A stretch of 64,000 nucleotides of DNA. Origin: Citrifermentans bremense (GTDB taxonomy: Bacteria; Desulfobacterota; Desulfuromonadia; Geobacterales; Geobacteraceae). This document shows, one piece after another, positions 43,327 to 53,634 of this stretch. Position numbers and translations under genes: made by a program. Within the stretch, counting starts at the first letter, position 1, and every line of letters starts with the position of its first letter. The stretch lies in the NCBI RefSeq assembly GCF_014218275.1, contig NZ_AP023213.1, positions 4,274,954 through 4,338,953 on the forward strand. The letters are read 5' to 3'. The notes beneath the pieces were generated by a model, which did not search any database, was not told the origin of the DNA, and worked only from the letters and a program-made list of their open reading frames with translations.

Positions 43327-44781
43327 TTAGAACAGCACTGCCTTCTGTGCCAGTTCGAGGACGGTGCCCGGAACAACGCCGAGAGCCAGGGTCGCGCCGA
43401 CTGCCACGAGGAGGCAGAGGGCGACAGCCGGGGTGGCGCCAGCCCAGTCGAACTCTTCGGTCGGATCCTTCATGTACATGAACACCAGCACGCGCAGGTA
43501 GTAGTATAGGGAGGCTGCGGAGTTCAGCACGCCGATGATGGCCAGCCAGATGTAGCCGGACTTGATGGCGGCGGAGAAGAGGTAGAACTTCCCGATGAAG
43601 CCCGCGGTCGGCGGCATGCCGGCCAGGGAGAGCAGGAAGATGGAGAGGATGGCGGCCAGAAGCGGTTTCTTGTGGCCGAAACCAGCCATATCCTGCACGT
43701 TGCCGTTGCTCTCGCCTTTCTTGCCGATCAGAACGATGACGGCGAAGGCGCCGATGTTCATGAACGCATAGGAGAGCATGTAGAAGAGTATGCCTGCAGC
43801 GCCCTCAGCGTTGGTGGCGGTGAAACCGACCAGAGCGTACCCTGCGTGTGCGATGGAGGAGTAAGCCAGCATCCTTTTCACGTTGTCCTGGGACAGCGCG
43901 ATGATGTTACCCACGGTCATGGTGAGGACGGCGAGGATCCAGAGAAGCTGGCCCCACTCTGCTTTCAGCATCGGGAAGGCGAAGATCATCACCCTGATGA
44001 AGGCGGCAAAGCCGGCAGCTTTCGGGCCCGCGGACATGAACGCGGTGACCGGGGTCGGAGCGCCCTGGTAGACGTCCGGGGTCCACATGTGGAACGGTGC
44101 GGCGGCGACCTTGAAGCTGAAGCCAGTGGCGATCAGCAGCATGCCGACCACGAAGAGCGGGTTGGTTGCCACACTCGGGTTCCCCATGACATAGGCGGAG
44201 ATGGCCTGGATCTTGGTGCTCCCGGTAGCGCCGTAGGTGAGCGCCATGCCGTAGAGCAGGAAGCCGGTGGAGAAGGCACCCAAAAGGAAGTACTTGAGAC
44301 CGGCCTCGTTAGACTTCACGCTGGAGCGGTTGAAGCCGGCCAGCACATACAGGCAGATGGAGAGGAGCTCGAGACCGAGGAAGATCACCATCATGTCGGT
44401 CCCGGCCGCCATCAGCATCATACCGACGGTCGCGAAAAGGATCAGGGGATAGAGCTCGCCCTGGTTGCACTCTTCCTGGGCCATGTACCTGTCCGAGATC
44501 AGGACGGCAAGACCGGCGGAGATCAGGAAGATGATCTTGAAGAAGGTGGCGAAGTTGTCCTGCACCACAGAGCCGTTGAACGCTGATACCGACGGCCCCC
44601 ACCCGTTGACCACGCTTGCCGCGGTAACTGCGAGGCCGATGATGCTCAAGTAACCAAGGTAGGCCTTGTTGTTGCCCGGCACGAAGACGTTGACGAGCAG
44701 CAGTACCATGGCGATGCATGAGAGTAGGATCTCAGGCATGACCACTGCCAGGTTTATGGCCGGCATAGCAATTGTTTCCAT
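43327..44781 (-). CDS. nuoN: NADH-quinone oxidoreductase subunit N
   Basis: 484 residues, 14 membrane helices, one of the three antiporter-like proton-pumping subunits of complex I. The conserved pumping residues lie in LGLELLSICLYVLAGF (Glu), NEAGLKYFLLGAFSTG (Lys) and the KVAAAPFHMWTPDVYQGAP region. Last gene of the nuo operon; CGGAGG precedes the ATG. Confidence 0.97.
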   Translation of the reverse strand: METIAMPAINLAVVMPEILLSCIAMVLLLVNVFVPGNNKAYLGYLSIIGLAVTAASVVNGWGPSVSAFNGSVVQDNFATFFKIIFLISAGLAVLISDRYMAQEECNQGELYPLILFATVGMMLMAAGTDMMVIFLGLELLSICLYVLAGFNRSSVKSNEAGLKYFLLGAFSTGFLLYGMALTYGATGSTKIQAISAYVMGNPSVATNPLFVVGMLLIATGFSFKVAAAPFHMWTPDVYQGAPTPVTAFMSAGPKAAGFAAFIRVMIFAFPMLKAEWGQLLWILAVLTMTVGNIIALSQDNVKRMLAYSSIAHAGYALVGFTATNAEGAAGILFYMLSYAFMNIGAFAVIVLIGKKGESNGNVQDMAGFGHKKPLLAAILSIFLLSLAGMPPTAGFIGKFYLFSAAIKSGYIWLAIIGVLNSAASLYYYLRVLVFMYMKDPTEEFDWAGATPAVALCLLVAVGATLALGVVPGTVLELAQKAVLF

Positions 44782-44813
44782 CTATAATCCTCCGTCAGCT
44801 AGTTCTAAGCGGT

Positions 44814-46421
44814 CTATTTTACTTCTTGGGTTGCGGGGAGAGCCGGATGCCCTTCGGGAAGGCCCGGAACTGCTACGTGCCCTGCCGGAAGCTGCGGCGC
44901 GGCCGGTGCTGCTACTTGTGCCACCTGCTTCTGCACCTTGGTCTGAGCGATCAACCTGTCGATCGACGGAGCCATGGAGTCGATGATCGGGCGCGGGTAG
45001 ACGCCCAGGAAGAAGATGAGGAAAAGAAGCGGCAGCATGATCGCTACTTCCCTTGCGTTCAGGTCCTTCAGGGTCTGGTTTTTCGGGTTCTTCAGCTCGC
45101 CGAACATGACCCTCTGGAACATCCAGAGCATGTAGACGGCGGAGAGGATGACGCCGGAGGTGGCGATGACCGCGTACCAGCGGAGTTCGCTCTCGAAGGA
45201 GCCCAGGAGCACCAGGAACTCGCCGACGAAGCCGTTGGTCCCCGGCAGGCCGATGGAGGAGAAGGTGACGATCATGAACATGGTGGCGAAAACCGGCATC
45301 TGCTTGGCGAGGCCGCCGAAGTCGGAGATCTGACGAGTGTGACGGCGCTCGTAGATGAATCCGACGATAAGGAACAATGCGCCGGTGGAAACGCCGTGGT
45401 TGAGCATCTGCAGCATGCCGCCGGTGACCCCCTGGGTGTTGAGGGCGTAGAGGCCGAGCATAACGAAGCCAAGGTGCGCTACGGAAGAGTAGGCGACCAG
45501 TTTCTTGACGTCCTGCTGCACCATGGCGACCAGCGAGGCGTAGATGATGCCGATCACGGACAGGGTTGCGATGAGCGGGGTGAACTGCGCGCTTGCTTCC
45601 GGGAAGAGCGGCATGGCGAAGCGAACGTAACCGTAGGTACCGCACTTCAGCATGACGGCTGCCAGGATAACGGAGCCAGCGGTCGGAGCCTCGGTATGTG
45701 CGTCAGGCAACCAGGTGTGCAGCGGGAACATCGGGACCTTGATGGCAAAGGCCAGTGCGAAGGCCAGGAACATCCACATCTGGGTGGTCGGGTCGAGGTT
45801 CAGTTCCCAGAAGCGCAGGATGCTGAAGTCGCCGCCGCCAGCCTTGAAGTAGAGGGAGATCAATGCGACCAGCATGAGGAGCGAGCCGACCGCGGTGTAG
45901 ATGAAGAACTTGACTGCAGCGTAGATCCTGTTCTTGCCGCCCCAGATACCGATCATGAAGTACATCGGGATCAGCATCACTTCCCAGTAGATGTAGAAGA
46001 GGAAGAGGTCGATCGAGATAAAGGTACCGACCATGCCGACTTCGAGCAGCAAGAGGCAGATCATGTATTCCTTCACCTTCTCTTCAACCGCCGTGTAGGT
46101 GGAGAGGATGGCGATCGGCATGATGAAGGTGGTGAGGATGACGAGCCAGAGGCTGATGCCGTCGATGCCCAGGTGATAGCTCATCTGGAAGGGGCCGGCC
46201 GCGATCCAGGGCACGTTCTCGATGAACTGGAAGCCGCCGATGTCGGTCCCCGGTGCGTTGTACCCCGTGATCAGAGGCAGCGAGAGGACGAACGTCACCA
46301 CCGTCACCGCCATGGCAACGGAACGGAGCACGCCGTGGCTGTTTTTGTTCACAAAGAGGAGGAGAATCGCCCCGATCAGCGGTGTGAAGGTTATTATGCT
46401 CAGTAACGGTAGCTGGTTCAT
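44814..46421 (-). CDS. nuoM: NADH-quinone oxidoreductase subunit M
   Basis: 535 residues with 14 membrane helices, a proton-pumping subunit of complex I. Seen: the Glu in YWEVMLIPMYFMIGIWGG, the Lys-bearing AVKFFIYTAVGSLLML, and the PLHTWLPDAHTEAPTAGS motif. The C-terminal 60 residues are an Ala/Pro/Gln-rich tail not found in E. coli NuoM. AAAGGAG precedes the start; 32 bases separate it from nuoN. Confidence 0.97.
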   Translation of the reverse strand: MNQLPLLSIITFTPLIGAILLLFVNKNSHGVLRSVAMAVTVVTFVLSLPLITGYNAPGTDIGGFQFIENVPWIAAGPFQMSYHLGIDGISLWLVILTTFIMPIAILSTYTAVEEKVKEYMICLLLLEVGMVGTFISIDLFLFYIYWEVMLIPMYFMIGIWGGKNRIYAAVKFFIYTAVGSLLMLVALISLYFKAGGGDFSILRFWELNLDPTTQMWMFLAFALAFAIKVPMFPLHTWLPDAHTEAPTAGSVILAAVMLKCGTYGYVRFAMPLFPEASAQFTPLIATLSVIGIIYASLVAMVQQDVKKLVAYSSVAHLGFVMLGLYALNTQGVTGGMLQMLNHGVSTGALFLIVGFIYERRHTRQISDFGGLAKQMPVFATMFMIVTFSSIGLPGTNGFVGEFLVLLGSFESELRWYAVIATSGVILSAVYMLWMFQRVMFGELKNPKNQTLKDLNAREVAIMLPLLFLIFFLGVYPRPIIDSMAPSIDRLIAQTKVQKQVAQVAAPAAPQLPAGHVAVPGLPEGHPALPATQEVK

Positions 46422-46470
46422 TTACTCTGCTCCTTTTACTTACAGGTCAAAATTATCTTAAATCTGAATC

Positions 46471-48474
<2,004 letters not shown>

Positions 48475-48515
48475 CCCTGACTCCTTTATATCTGTAGTTC
48501 TTGAATTTCTTCAGC

Positions 48516-48578
48516 GGAGCGGCTGGAGAGCCGCGATCAAATCAATCAGCAACCAATCGCGGCGCAAAACGCCGCTCC
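48516..48578. repeat. Inverted pair of REP-like hairpins (REPIN-like) between nuoK and nuoL
   Basis: Unit A (48516-48537) reads GGAGCGGCT-GGAG-AGCCGC-GAT. Unit B, on the opposite strand (48553-48578), reads GGAGCGGCG-TTTTG-CGCCGC-GATTGG. Both share GGAGCGGC, a hairpin and GCCGCGAT, facing each other across 15 bases. That is the layout of REP elements mobilised by RAYT transposases. Confidence 0.6.
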
Positions 48579-48601
48579 TGCAACGCTTCGGAGCTTTCGC
48601 C

Positions 48602-48904
48602 CTAGAGCTTCATCAGGTTGATGTCTTCGACGTCGATGGACTCGCGGTTCTTGAAGAAGGCGATCATCAGGGCGAGGCCTACGGCTGCCTCGGCGGCGGC
48701 GACGGTCATGACGAAGAAGACGAAGACCTGGCCGTCGATGTTCCCCAGGTGCCTGGAGAAGGCGATGAAGGTGAGGTTCACCGCGTTCAGCATCATCTCG
48801 ATGCACATGAAGATGACGATGGCGTTTCTCCTCGTCAGGACGCCGATGGTCCCGATGGAGAAGAGAATGGCCGAGAGTATCAGGTAGTTTTCGATCGCTA
48901 GCAT
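48602..48904 (-). CDS. nuoK: NADH-quinone oxidoreductase subunit K
   Basis: 100 residues, three membrane helices. The conserved Glu residues of the membrane proton path are in [13 protein letters not shown] and [17 protein letters not shown] precedes the start; 21 bases after nuoJ. Confidence 0.97.
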   Translation of the reverse strand: MLAIENYLILSAILFSIGTIGVLTRRNAIVIFMCIEMMLNAVNLTFIAFSRHLGNIDGQVFVFFVMTVAAAEAAVGLALMIAFFKNRESIDVEDINLMKL

Positions 48905-48925
48905 GTCAGTACCCCTTCTGTAGCG

Positions 48926-49429
48926 TTAAATTTTCTTTTTGGCCAGGATCACTGCGCCGACGATCGCGGCCAGGAGCAGCACCGAGGTGATCTCGAACGG
49001 GAGCAGGAAGTCGGTGAAGAGCGCCTTGCCTATCAGCTCGACGTGGCCGACGCTGATGATCTGCGCCTTGTCCATGGTGCCGGTCGCGCCGGTCATGGAA
49101 CCCTTCGAGAGGAACCAGACGGTCTGGAACAGCGCGAAGAGACCCAGCACGCTACCCGCGAACACCGCGTGGCTGCCGCGCTTGCCGCTCTCCGCCCTTA
49201 CGTTAAGGAGCATGATGACGAAGATGATCAGAACCATGATGGCCCCGGCGTACACGATCACCTGGGTGGCCGCCATGAAGGGGGCATCCAGCATGACGTA
49301 GAAGGTCGCCAGGCAGAAGAAGGTCATCACCAGCGAAAGTGCGCTGTTGATCGGGTTTTTGCAGGTGACCACCAGGATGCTGGAAATAACGGCCACCGCA
49401 GCCACGACGAGAAAGAAGATCGATTCCAT
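48926..49429 (-). CDS. nuoJ: NADH-quinone oxidoreductase subunit J
   Basis: 167 residues with five membrane helices. Helix 3 holds the typical QVIVYAGAIMVLIIFVIMLL with the conserved Tyr and pi-bulge region. AAAGGAG precedes the ATG; 10 bases follow nuoI. Confidence 0.96.
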   Translation of the reverse strand: MESIFFLVVAAVAVISSILVVTCKNPINSALSLVMTFFCLATFYVMLDAPFMAATQVIVYAGAIMVLIIFVIMLLNVRAESGKRGSHAVFAGSVLGLFALFQTVWFLSKGSMTGATGTMDKAQIISVGHVELIGKALFTDFLLPFEITSVLLLAAIVGAVILAKKKI

Positions 49430-49439
49430 TGCTGCTCCT

Positions 49440-49838
49440 TTATTTCTTTTCTAAGAGTCTCTCTTTGGTAAAGGTGAAGTCGGCGCGCGTGTAGTTGGCG
49501 AGCTCGAACTGTTCCGTCATACGGATGGCGTCCACCGGGCACGCCTCCACACAGTAGCCGCAGAAGATGCAGCGCAGCATATCGATCTCGTATTTGGCCG
49601 CATACTTGTCGTGATTCTGGTCCTCGCCCGCTTCGACCGTGATGCACTTGGCCGGGCAGACAGTGGGGCAGAGGTAGCAGGCAACGCACTTCGCCTTGTC
49701 GTGGGATACGTTCAGCGCATGCAGCCCGCGGAAAGTGTTGGCGATCTGCGGCCGCTCGGTCGGGTACTGCAGGGTGACCGGCTTTTTGAACATATGTGAT
49801 AAAGTAATCTGAAGACCTTTAATGAGCGGCATTATCAT
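49440..49838 (-). CDS. nuoI: NADH-quinone oxidoreductase subunit I
   Basis: 132 residues, with two [4Fe-4S] clusters (N6a and N6b) ligated by CVACYLCPTVCP near residue 51 and CIFCGYCVEACP near residue 90. It relays electrons from NuoG to NuoB. I start it at the ATG 49838 (GAGGTG upstream); the second Met two codons later is also possible. It is shorter than E. coli NuoI (180) at both ends. Confidence 0.95.
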   Translation of the reverse strand: MIMPLIKGLQITLSHMFKKPVTLQYPTERPQIANTFRGLHALNVSHDKAKCVACYLCPTVCPAKCITVEAGEDQNHDKYAAKYEIDMLRCIFCGYCVEACPVDAIRMTEQFELANYTRADFTFTKERLLEKK

Positions 49839-49876
49839 TTGCAGCACCTCGCCTTGTAGTGTGTTTCTAGAAGAGA

Positions 49877-50926
49877 CTACTTGTTGAAGACCATGACCCA
49901 GACGCCGGTTGCGACCACGTTGAGCAGGGTCAGCGGCAGGAACACCTTCCAGCCCAGACGCATGAGCTGGTCGTAACGGTAACGCGGGTAGGTCGCCCTG
50001 ATCCACATGCAGCAGAAGATCAGGAAGTACACCTTGGCCACGAACCAGAACCAGCCGGGGAGGAACGCGGGGCCGTGCCAGCCGCCCAGGAACAGGGTGG
50101 TGGTGACCGCGCAGACGGTGATCATGTTGGCGTACTCAGCCATGAAGAACATGGCGTATTTCATGGAGGAGTACTCGGTGATGAAGCCGGACACGAGCTC
50201 CGTCTCCGCCTCGGGAAGGTCGAACGGGGTCCTGTTGATCTCAGCCAGCGAGCAGATGAAGAAGATCACGAAGGCGAGCGGCTGCTTGAAGACGTACCAG
50301 GCGCCGTTGGCCTGGTCGGCAACGATCTTGTGCAGCGACAGCGACTCGGAAAGCATGAAGACGGCGATGATCGCGAGACCTGCAGCGAGCTCGTAGGAGA
50401 TCATCTGCGCCGCGGAACGAAGGCCGCCCAGGAGCGAGTACTTGGAGTTGGAGGCCCAACCCGCGAGCACCACGCCGTAGACCCCGAGGCTCGCCATGGC
50501 CAGGATGTAGAGGACGCCGACGTTGATGTCGAAGACCTGCTGGCCGGCCTGGTCGTAGAAGGCCGCGATCTGCAGCGGGACCGTGTAGCCGGCGATGGTC
50601 ACCGGGGCGCCAAAGGGGATGACGGCGAAGGATATGAACGCCGGGATCAAGGCGACCAAGGGAGCGATCAGGAAGGCGAACTTGCTTGCCTGAGTCGGGA
50701 CGATCTCCTCCTTGAAGAACAGCTTGACGCCGTCCGCGATCGGCTGCAGCAGGCCGTGCCAGCCGGTCCTCATGGGACCCAGGCGCACCTGCATATGCCC
50801 GATTATCTTGCGCTCCGCGTAGGTGGCGTAGGCCACGGTCAGGAGCACGAAGACAAAGGCTACGAGCACTTTGGCAACCATGGCTATGTAGTACGCGACC
50901 GGCAGTCCTAAGATTAGCGTATCCAT
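49877..50926 (-). CDS. nuoH: NADH-quinone oxidoreductase subunit H
   Basis: 349 residues, eight membrane helices. NuoH forms much of the quinone tunnel and the E-channel: [38 protein letters not shown] and [19 protein letters not shown] are all family hallmarks. AGAGGGG precedes the start. Confidence 0.97.
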   Translation of the reverse strand: MDTLILGLPVAYYIAMVAKVLVAFVFVLLTVAYATYAERKIIGHMQVRLGPMRTGWHGLLQPIADGVKLFFKEEIVPTQASKFAFLIAPLVALIPAFISFAVIPFGAPVTIAGYTVPLQIAAFYDQAGQQVFDINVGVLYILAMASLGVYGVVLAGWASNSKYSLLGGLRSAAQMISYELAAGLAIIAVFMLSESLSLHKIVADQANGAWYVFKQPLAFVIFFICSLAEINRTPFDLPEAETELVSGFITEYSSMKYAMFFMAEYANMITVCAVTTTLFLGGWHGPAFLPGWFWFVAKVYFLIFCCMWIRATYPRYRYDQLMRLGWKVFLPLTLLNVVATGVWVMVFNK

Positions 50927-51021
50927 CTGATAGTCTTCCCCTCTGTTATGAATTTTGAGCTGTTAGCCGATGTATCTAAAGGGTCTCAGTTTCCGCTCCC
51001 CTTTGCTCATGGGGGGTGGAA

Positions 51022-51042
51022 TCCCCCTCGAAGAGAGGGGGA
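51022..51042. repeat. Hairpin in the nuoG-nuoH gap
   Basis: Perfect 8-bp stem TCCCCCTC/GAGGGGGA with a 5-base loop in the 137-base gap. It is a small intergenic hairpin that could adjust relative expression or mRNA stability of nuoG and nuoH. Confidence 0.55.
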
Positions 51043-51063
51043 ACTAAGTTGTTGGCTGTGTGG

Positions 51064-53529
51064 TTACTTCTTGGCTACCGTGACGTAGGTGACCGCGGCA
51101 CCGTCGGTGATGCTGTTGACGCTCCCCTCGCCGAAGTGGTAGGGGGCGAAAACGGTACCCTGCGGTACGCGCTTTCCTACTTTCGCCGCCACCTGGACGC
51201 TGCCGGTTGCCGAGGTCACGGTGACCATGTCGCCTTCGGCGATCTTCAGGCTCGCCGCGTCGGCCATCGAGAGTTCGGCGTAAGCGGTAGGGCAGACGTA
51301 CATCGGGCCCTCGCCGAAGCGGGACATGGTGCCGGAGTGGTACAGCGCGCTGCCGGTCAAAAGGGCAAGCTTGCCGGCTACCGGAGCAACAGCTTTGGCA
51401 ACGGCCGGGACCAGCTTGGCGGAGACCGTCACCGGAAGCACCACGCCCTCGTCGCCGAGCTTGCCCTGGGTCAGACCCTGGTAAGCGGGGACGGTGGAGG
51501 CGATCTCGGTGAAGATTTCTGCCTGGTTGTTGTAGCGCGCACCGCCGATGGCAGCGGAGAGGGTGTTGAGGATCTCGAAGTCGCTCTTGGCAAGCCCTAC
51601 CGCCGGTACCGCTTTCCTCACCATCTGGACCCTGCGGCCCAGCGAGGTGAAGGTACCGCTCTTCTCGGCGAAGGAGCAGGCCGGAAGCACCACGTCAGCC
51701 AGCTGCGCGGTCTCGGTCAGGAAGAGGTCGGCGACTACCATGAACTCGACGTTCTCGAGGGCCTTCTCGACCTTCTGGCGGTTCGGGTAGGAAACCACCG
51801 GGTTCTCGCCGGCAACGAAGAGGGTCTTGATGTTGCCGTTGCCGCAACCCTCGATGATGGCGGAAGCGGAAAGGCCGGTCGATTTCGGGTAGATGCCGAG
51901 GTCGGCAGCACCCTGGCTGTTGTTCTTCTCGCCCATGATCAGGAGGCCGCACCCTTCCTTGCCGATCTTGCCGGTGAGGATGGCGAGGTTCGCCGCCGCG
52001 TTGGCGAGAGCCGCGTCGTGGCCCGGGTAGCCGAGGCCGATCGGGAGGATGATCAGCGCCTTCTCGGCGGCTGCGTAATCCTTGGCGAGGGCCGCAATCT
52101 CCTCTGCGGTGACGCCTGCCTTCTCCGCGGTCGCGTCGGCGACGGCGGCCTTCAGCTCGGCCAGGCCCGCAACGCCTTCAGCTGCGAGGCCCTGGTCGAT
52201 GATCGACTTGCAGAGGGCGTTGAAGAGAGCCACTTCGCTGCCGGGGGTGTGGACCGTGGTCTTGGCGCCCGGGAGGCGGGTGAGCTTCCCTTTCTTGTCG
52301 GAAACGATGCGCAGGTCGATACCCTTGCGCTTGACACCCAGGTTCATCTCGAAACCGATTACCGGGTGGGTCTCGTAGGCGTCGCTCTTGACCACGAGGA
52401 GCAGGTTCGACTTCTGGATGTCGGCGATCTCGGAGGGAGATGCGGCGACGCCGAAGCTGGCCTTGGCGCCCTTGGTGAGGGCCGCATGGGCGTAGCCTGC
52501 GGAGTGATCGATGTTGTCGGTGCCGATGGTGCCGCGGAAGAGCTTCTCAAAGAGGAAGAGCTCCTCGTTGGTGAGTCTCGGGGTCGCCAGTGCCGCTACC
52601 GAAGCGGGGTCGCTCTTGCCGGCGGAAAGGCGGGAGGTGACCACTTCGAGCGCCTCTTCCCAGCTTGCTTCCTGGAGCTTGCCGTTTTTCTTCACCAGCG
52701 GGGTAGTCAGGCGCTTGGCGGAGTTGACGAACTGGTAGCCGAAGCGGCCGCGGGTGCAGAGCTGGCCGTTGTGGAAGCCCTGGTTCTCGTCGTAGACGGT
52801 GGTGAGGACCTTGCCATCCTTGGTCCCGAGCGTCAGCTGGCAACCGGTGCCGCAGTAGGAGCAGACGGACTTGGTCTTCTGCAGCGCCCACCAGCGCGCC
52901 TTGAACTTGAAGGGGCGGGAGTTGAGCGCGCCCACCGGGCAGACCGAGACGCAGGAGCCGCAGAACTCGCAGTTGAGCGGTCCGTCGAACTCGGTACCCA
53001 TCTTCGCCTCGATGCCGCGGTTGATGAAGGTGTAGGCACCGTAGGAAACGATCTCGTCGCAGATCCTCGCGCACTTGCCGCAGTGGATGCAGCGGTTCAT
53101 GTCGCGCTCGATGAGCGGGTTGTCGTAGTCGATCTCGTGGTTGAACTTCTCGTCCACGAAGCGGTTGGTGTTCACCTTGTACTCGAAGGTGAGGTTCTGC
53201 AGGTCGCAGTCGCCTGCGGCGTCACAGACCGGGCAGTCGATCGGGTGCTTGAGGAGCAAGAGCTCGAGCACGAGCTTCCTGGCCTTCACGATCTCGTCGG
53301 TCGTGGTCTGGACGATCATACCCTCGGTGACCGGGGTGGTGCAGGCGGGGATGAGACGTCCCTTCATCTGCTCGACCTCGACCAGGCACATGCGGCAGCC
53401 GCCGAACGGGTGCAGCTTCTTGTCATGGCAAAGGATCGGTATCTTGATGCCACACGCCTTGGCGGCGTCGTAAATGGTGGCGTCCTTTTCTACCGCAACC
53501 TGTGTTCCGTTTATCGTAAGATTTACCAT
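51064..53529 (-). CDS. nuoG: NADH-quinone oxidoreductase subunit G
   Basis: 821 residues. N-terminal [2Fe-2S] domain (CGIKIPILCHDKKLHPFGGC), His/Cys cluster (HPIDCPVCDAAGDC), two [4Fe-4S] clusters (HCGKCARIC and CEFCGSCVSVCPVG), then a molybdopterin-oxidoreductase-like part beginning with the extra cluster VCSYCGTGC. No molybdenum cofactor is expected in complex I. It carries electrons from NuoF to NuoI. AGAGGT precedes the ATG. Confidence 0.96.
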   Translation of the reverse strand: MVNLTINGTQVAVEKDATIYDAAKACGIKIPILCHDKKLHPFGGCRMCLVEVEQMKGRLIPACTTPVTEGMIVQTTTDEIVKARKLVLELLLLKHPIDCPVCDAAGDCDLQNLTFEYKVNTNRFVDEKFNHEIDYDNPLIERDMNRCIHCGKCARICDEIVSYGAYTFINRGIEAKMGTEFDGPLNCEFCGSCVSVCPVGALNSRPFKFKARWWALQKTKSVCSYCGTGCQLTLGTKDGKVLTTVYDENQGFHNGQLCTRGRFGYQFVNSAKRLTTPLVKKNGKLQEASWEEALEVVTSRLSAGKSDPASVAALATPRLTNEELFLFEKLFRGTIGTDNIDHSAGYAHAALTKGAKASFGVAASPSEIADIQKSNLLLVVKSDAYETHPVIGFEMNLGVKRKGIDLRIVSDKKGKLTRLPGAKTTVHTPGSEVALFNALCKSIIDQGLAAEGVAGLAELKAAVADATAEKAGVTAEEIAALAKDYAAAEKALIILPIGLGYPGHDAALANAAANLAILTGKIGKEGCGLLIMGEKNNSQGAADLGIYPKSTGLSASAIIEGCGNGNIKTLFVAGENPVVSYPNRQKVEKALENVEFMVVADLFLTETAQLADVVLPACSFAEKSGTFTSLGRRVQMVRKAVPAVGLAKSDFEILNTLSAAIGGARYNNQAEIFTEIASTVPAYQGLTQGKLGDEGVVLPVTVSAKLVPAVAKAVAPVAGKLALLTGSALYHSGTMSRFGEGPMYVCPTAYAELSMADAASLKIAEGDMVTVTSATGSVQVAAKVGKRVPQGTVFAPYHFGEGSVNSITDGAAVTYVTVAKK

Positions 53530-53551
53530 CTCGACCTCTGTCTCCGTGAAA

Positions 53552-53632
53552 TCGGTTCAACGTTCAATGTTCAACGCTAGATTCGGCTCGTTCCGGGTTC
53601 GACCTCGAAGTCGAACCCGGAACGTTGAACCG
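53552..53632. repeat. Long inverted repeat in the nuoF-nuoG gap
   Basis: Outer arms CGGTTCAACG (53552-53561) and CGTTGAACCG (53623-53632) enclose a perfect 13-bp inner stem (53591-53603 with 53610-53622). The left side also contains tandem GTTCAA-type units. It almost fills the 105-base gap inside the operon. Confidence 0.75.
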
Positions 53633-53634
53633 TT

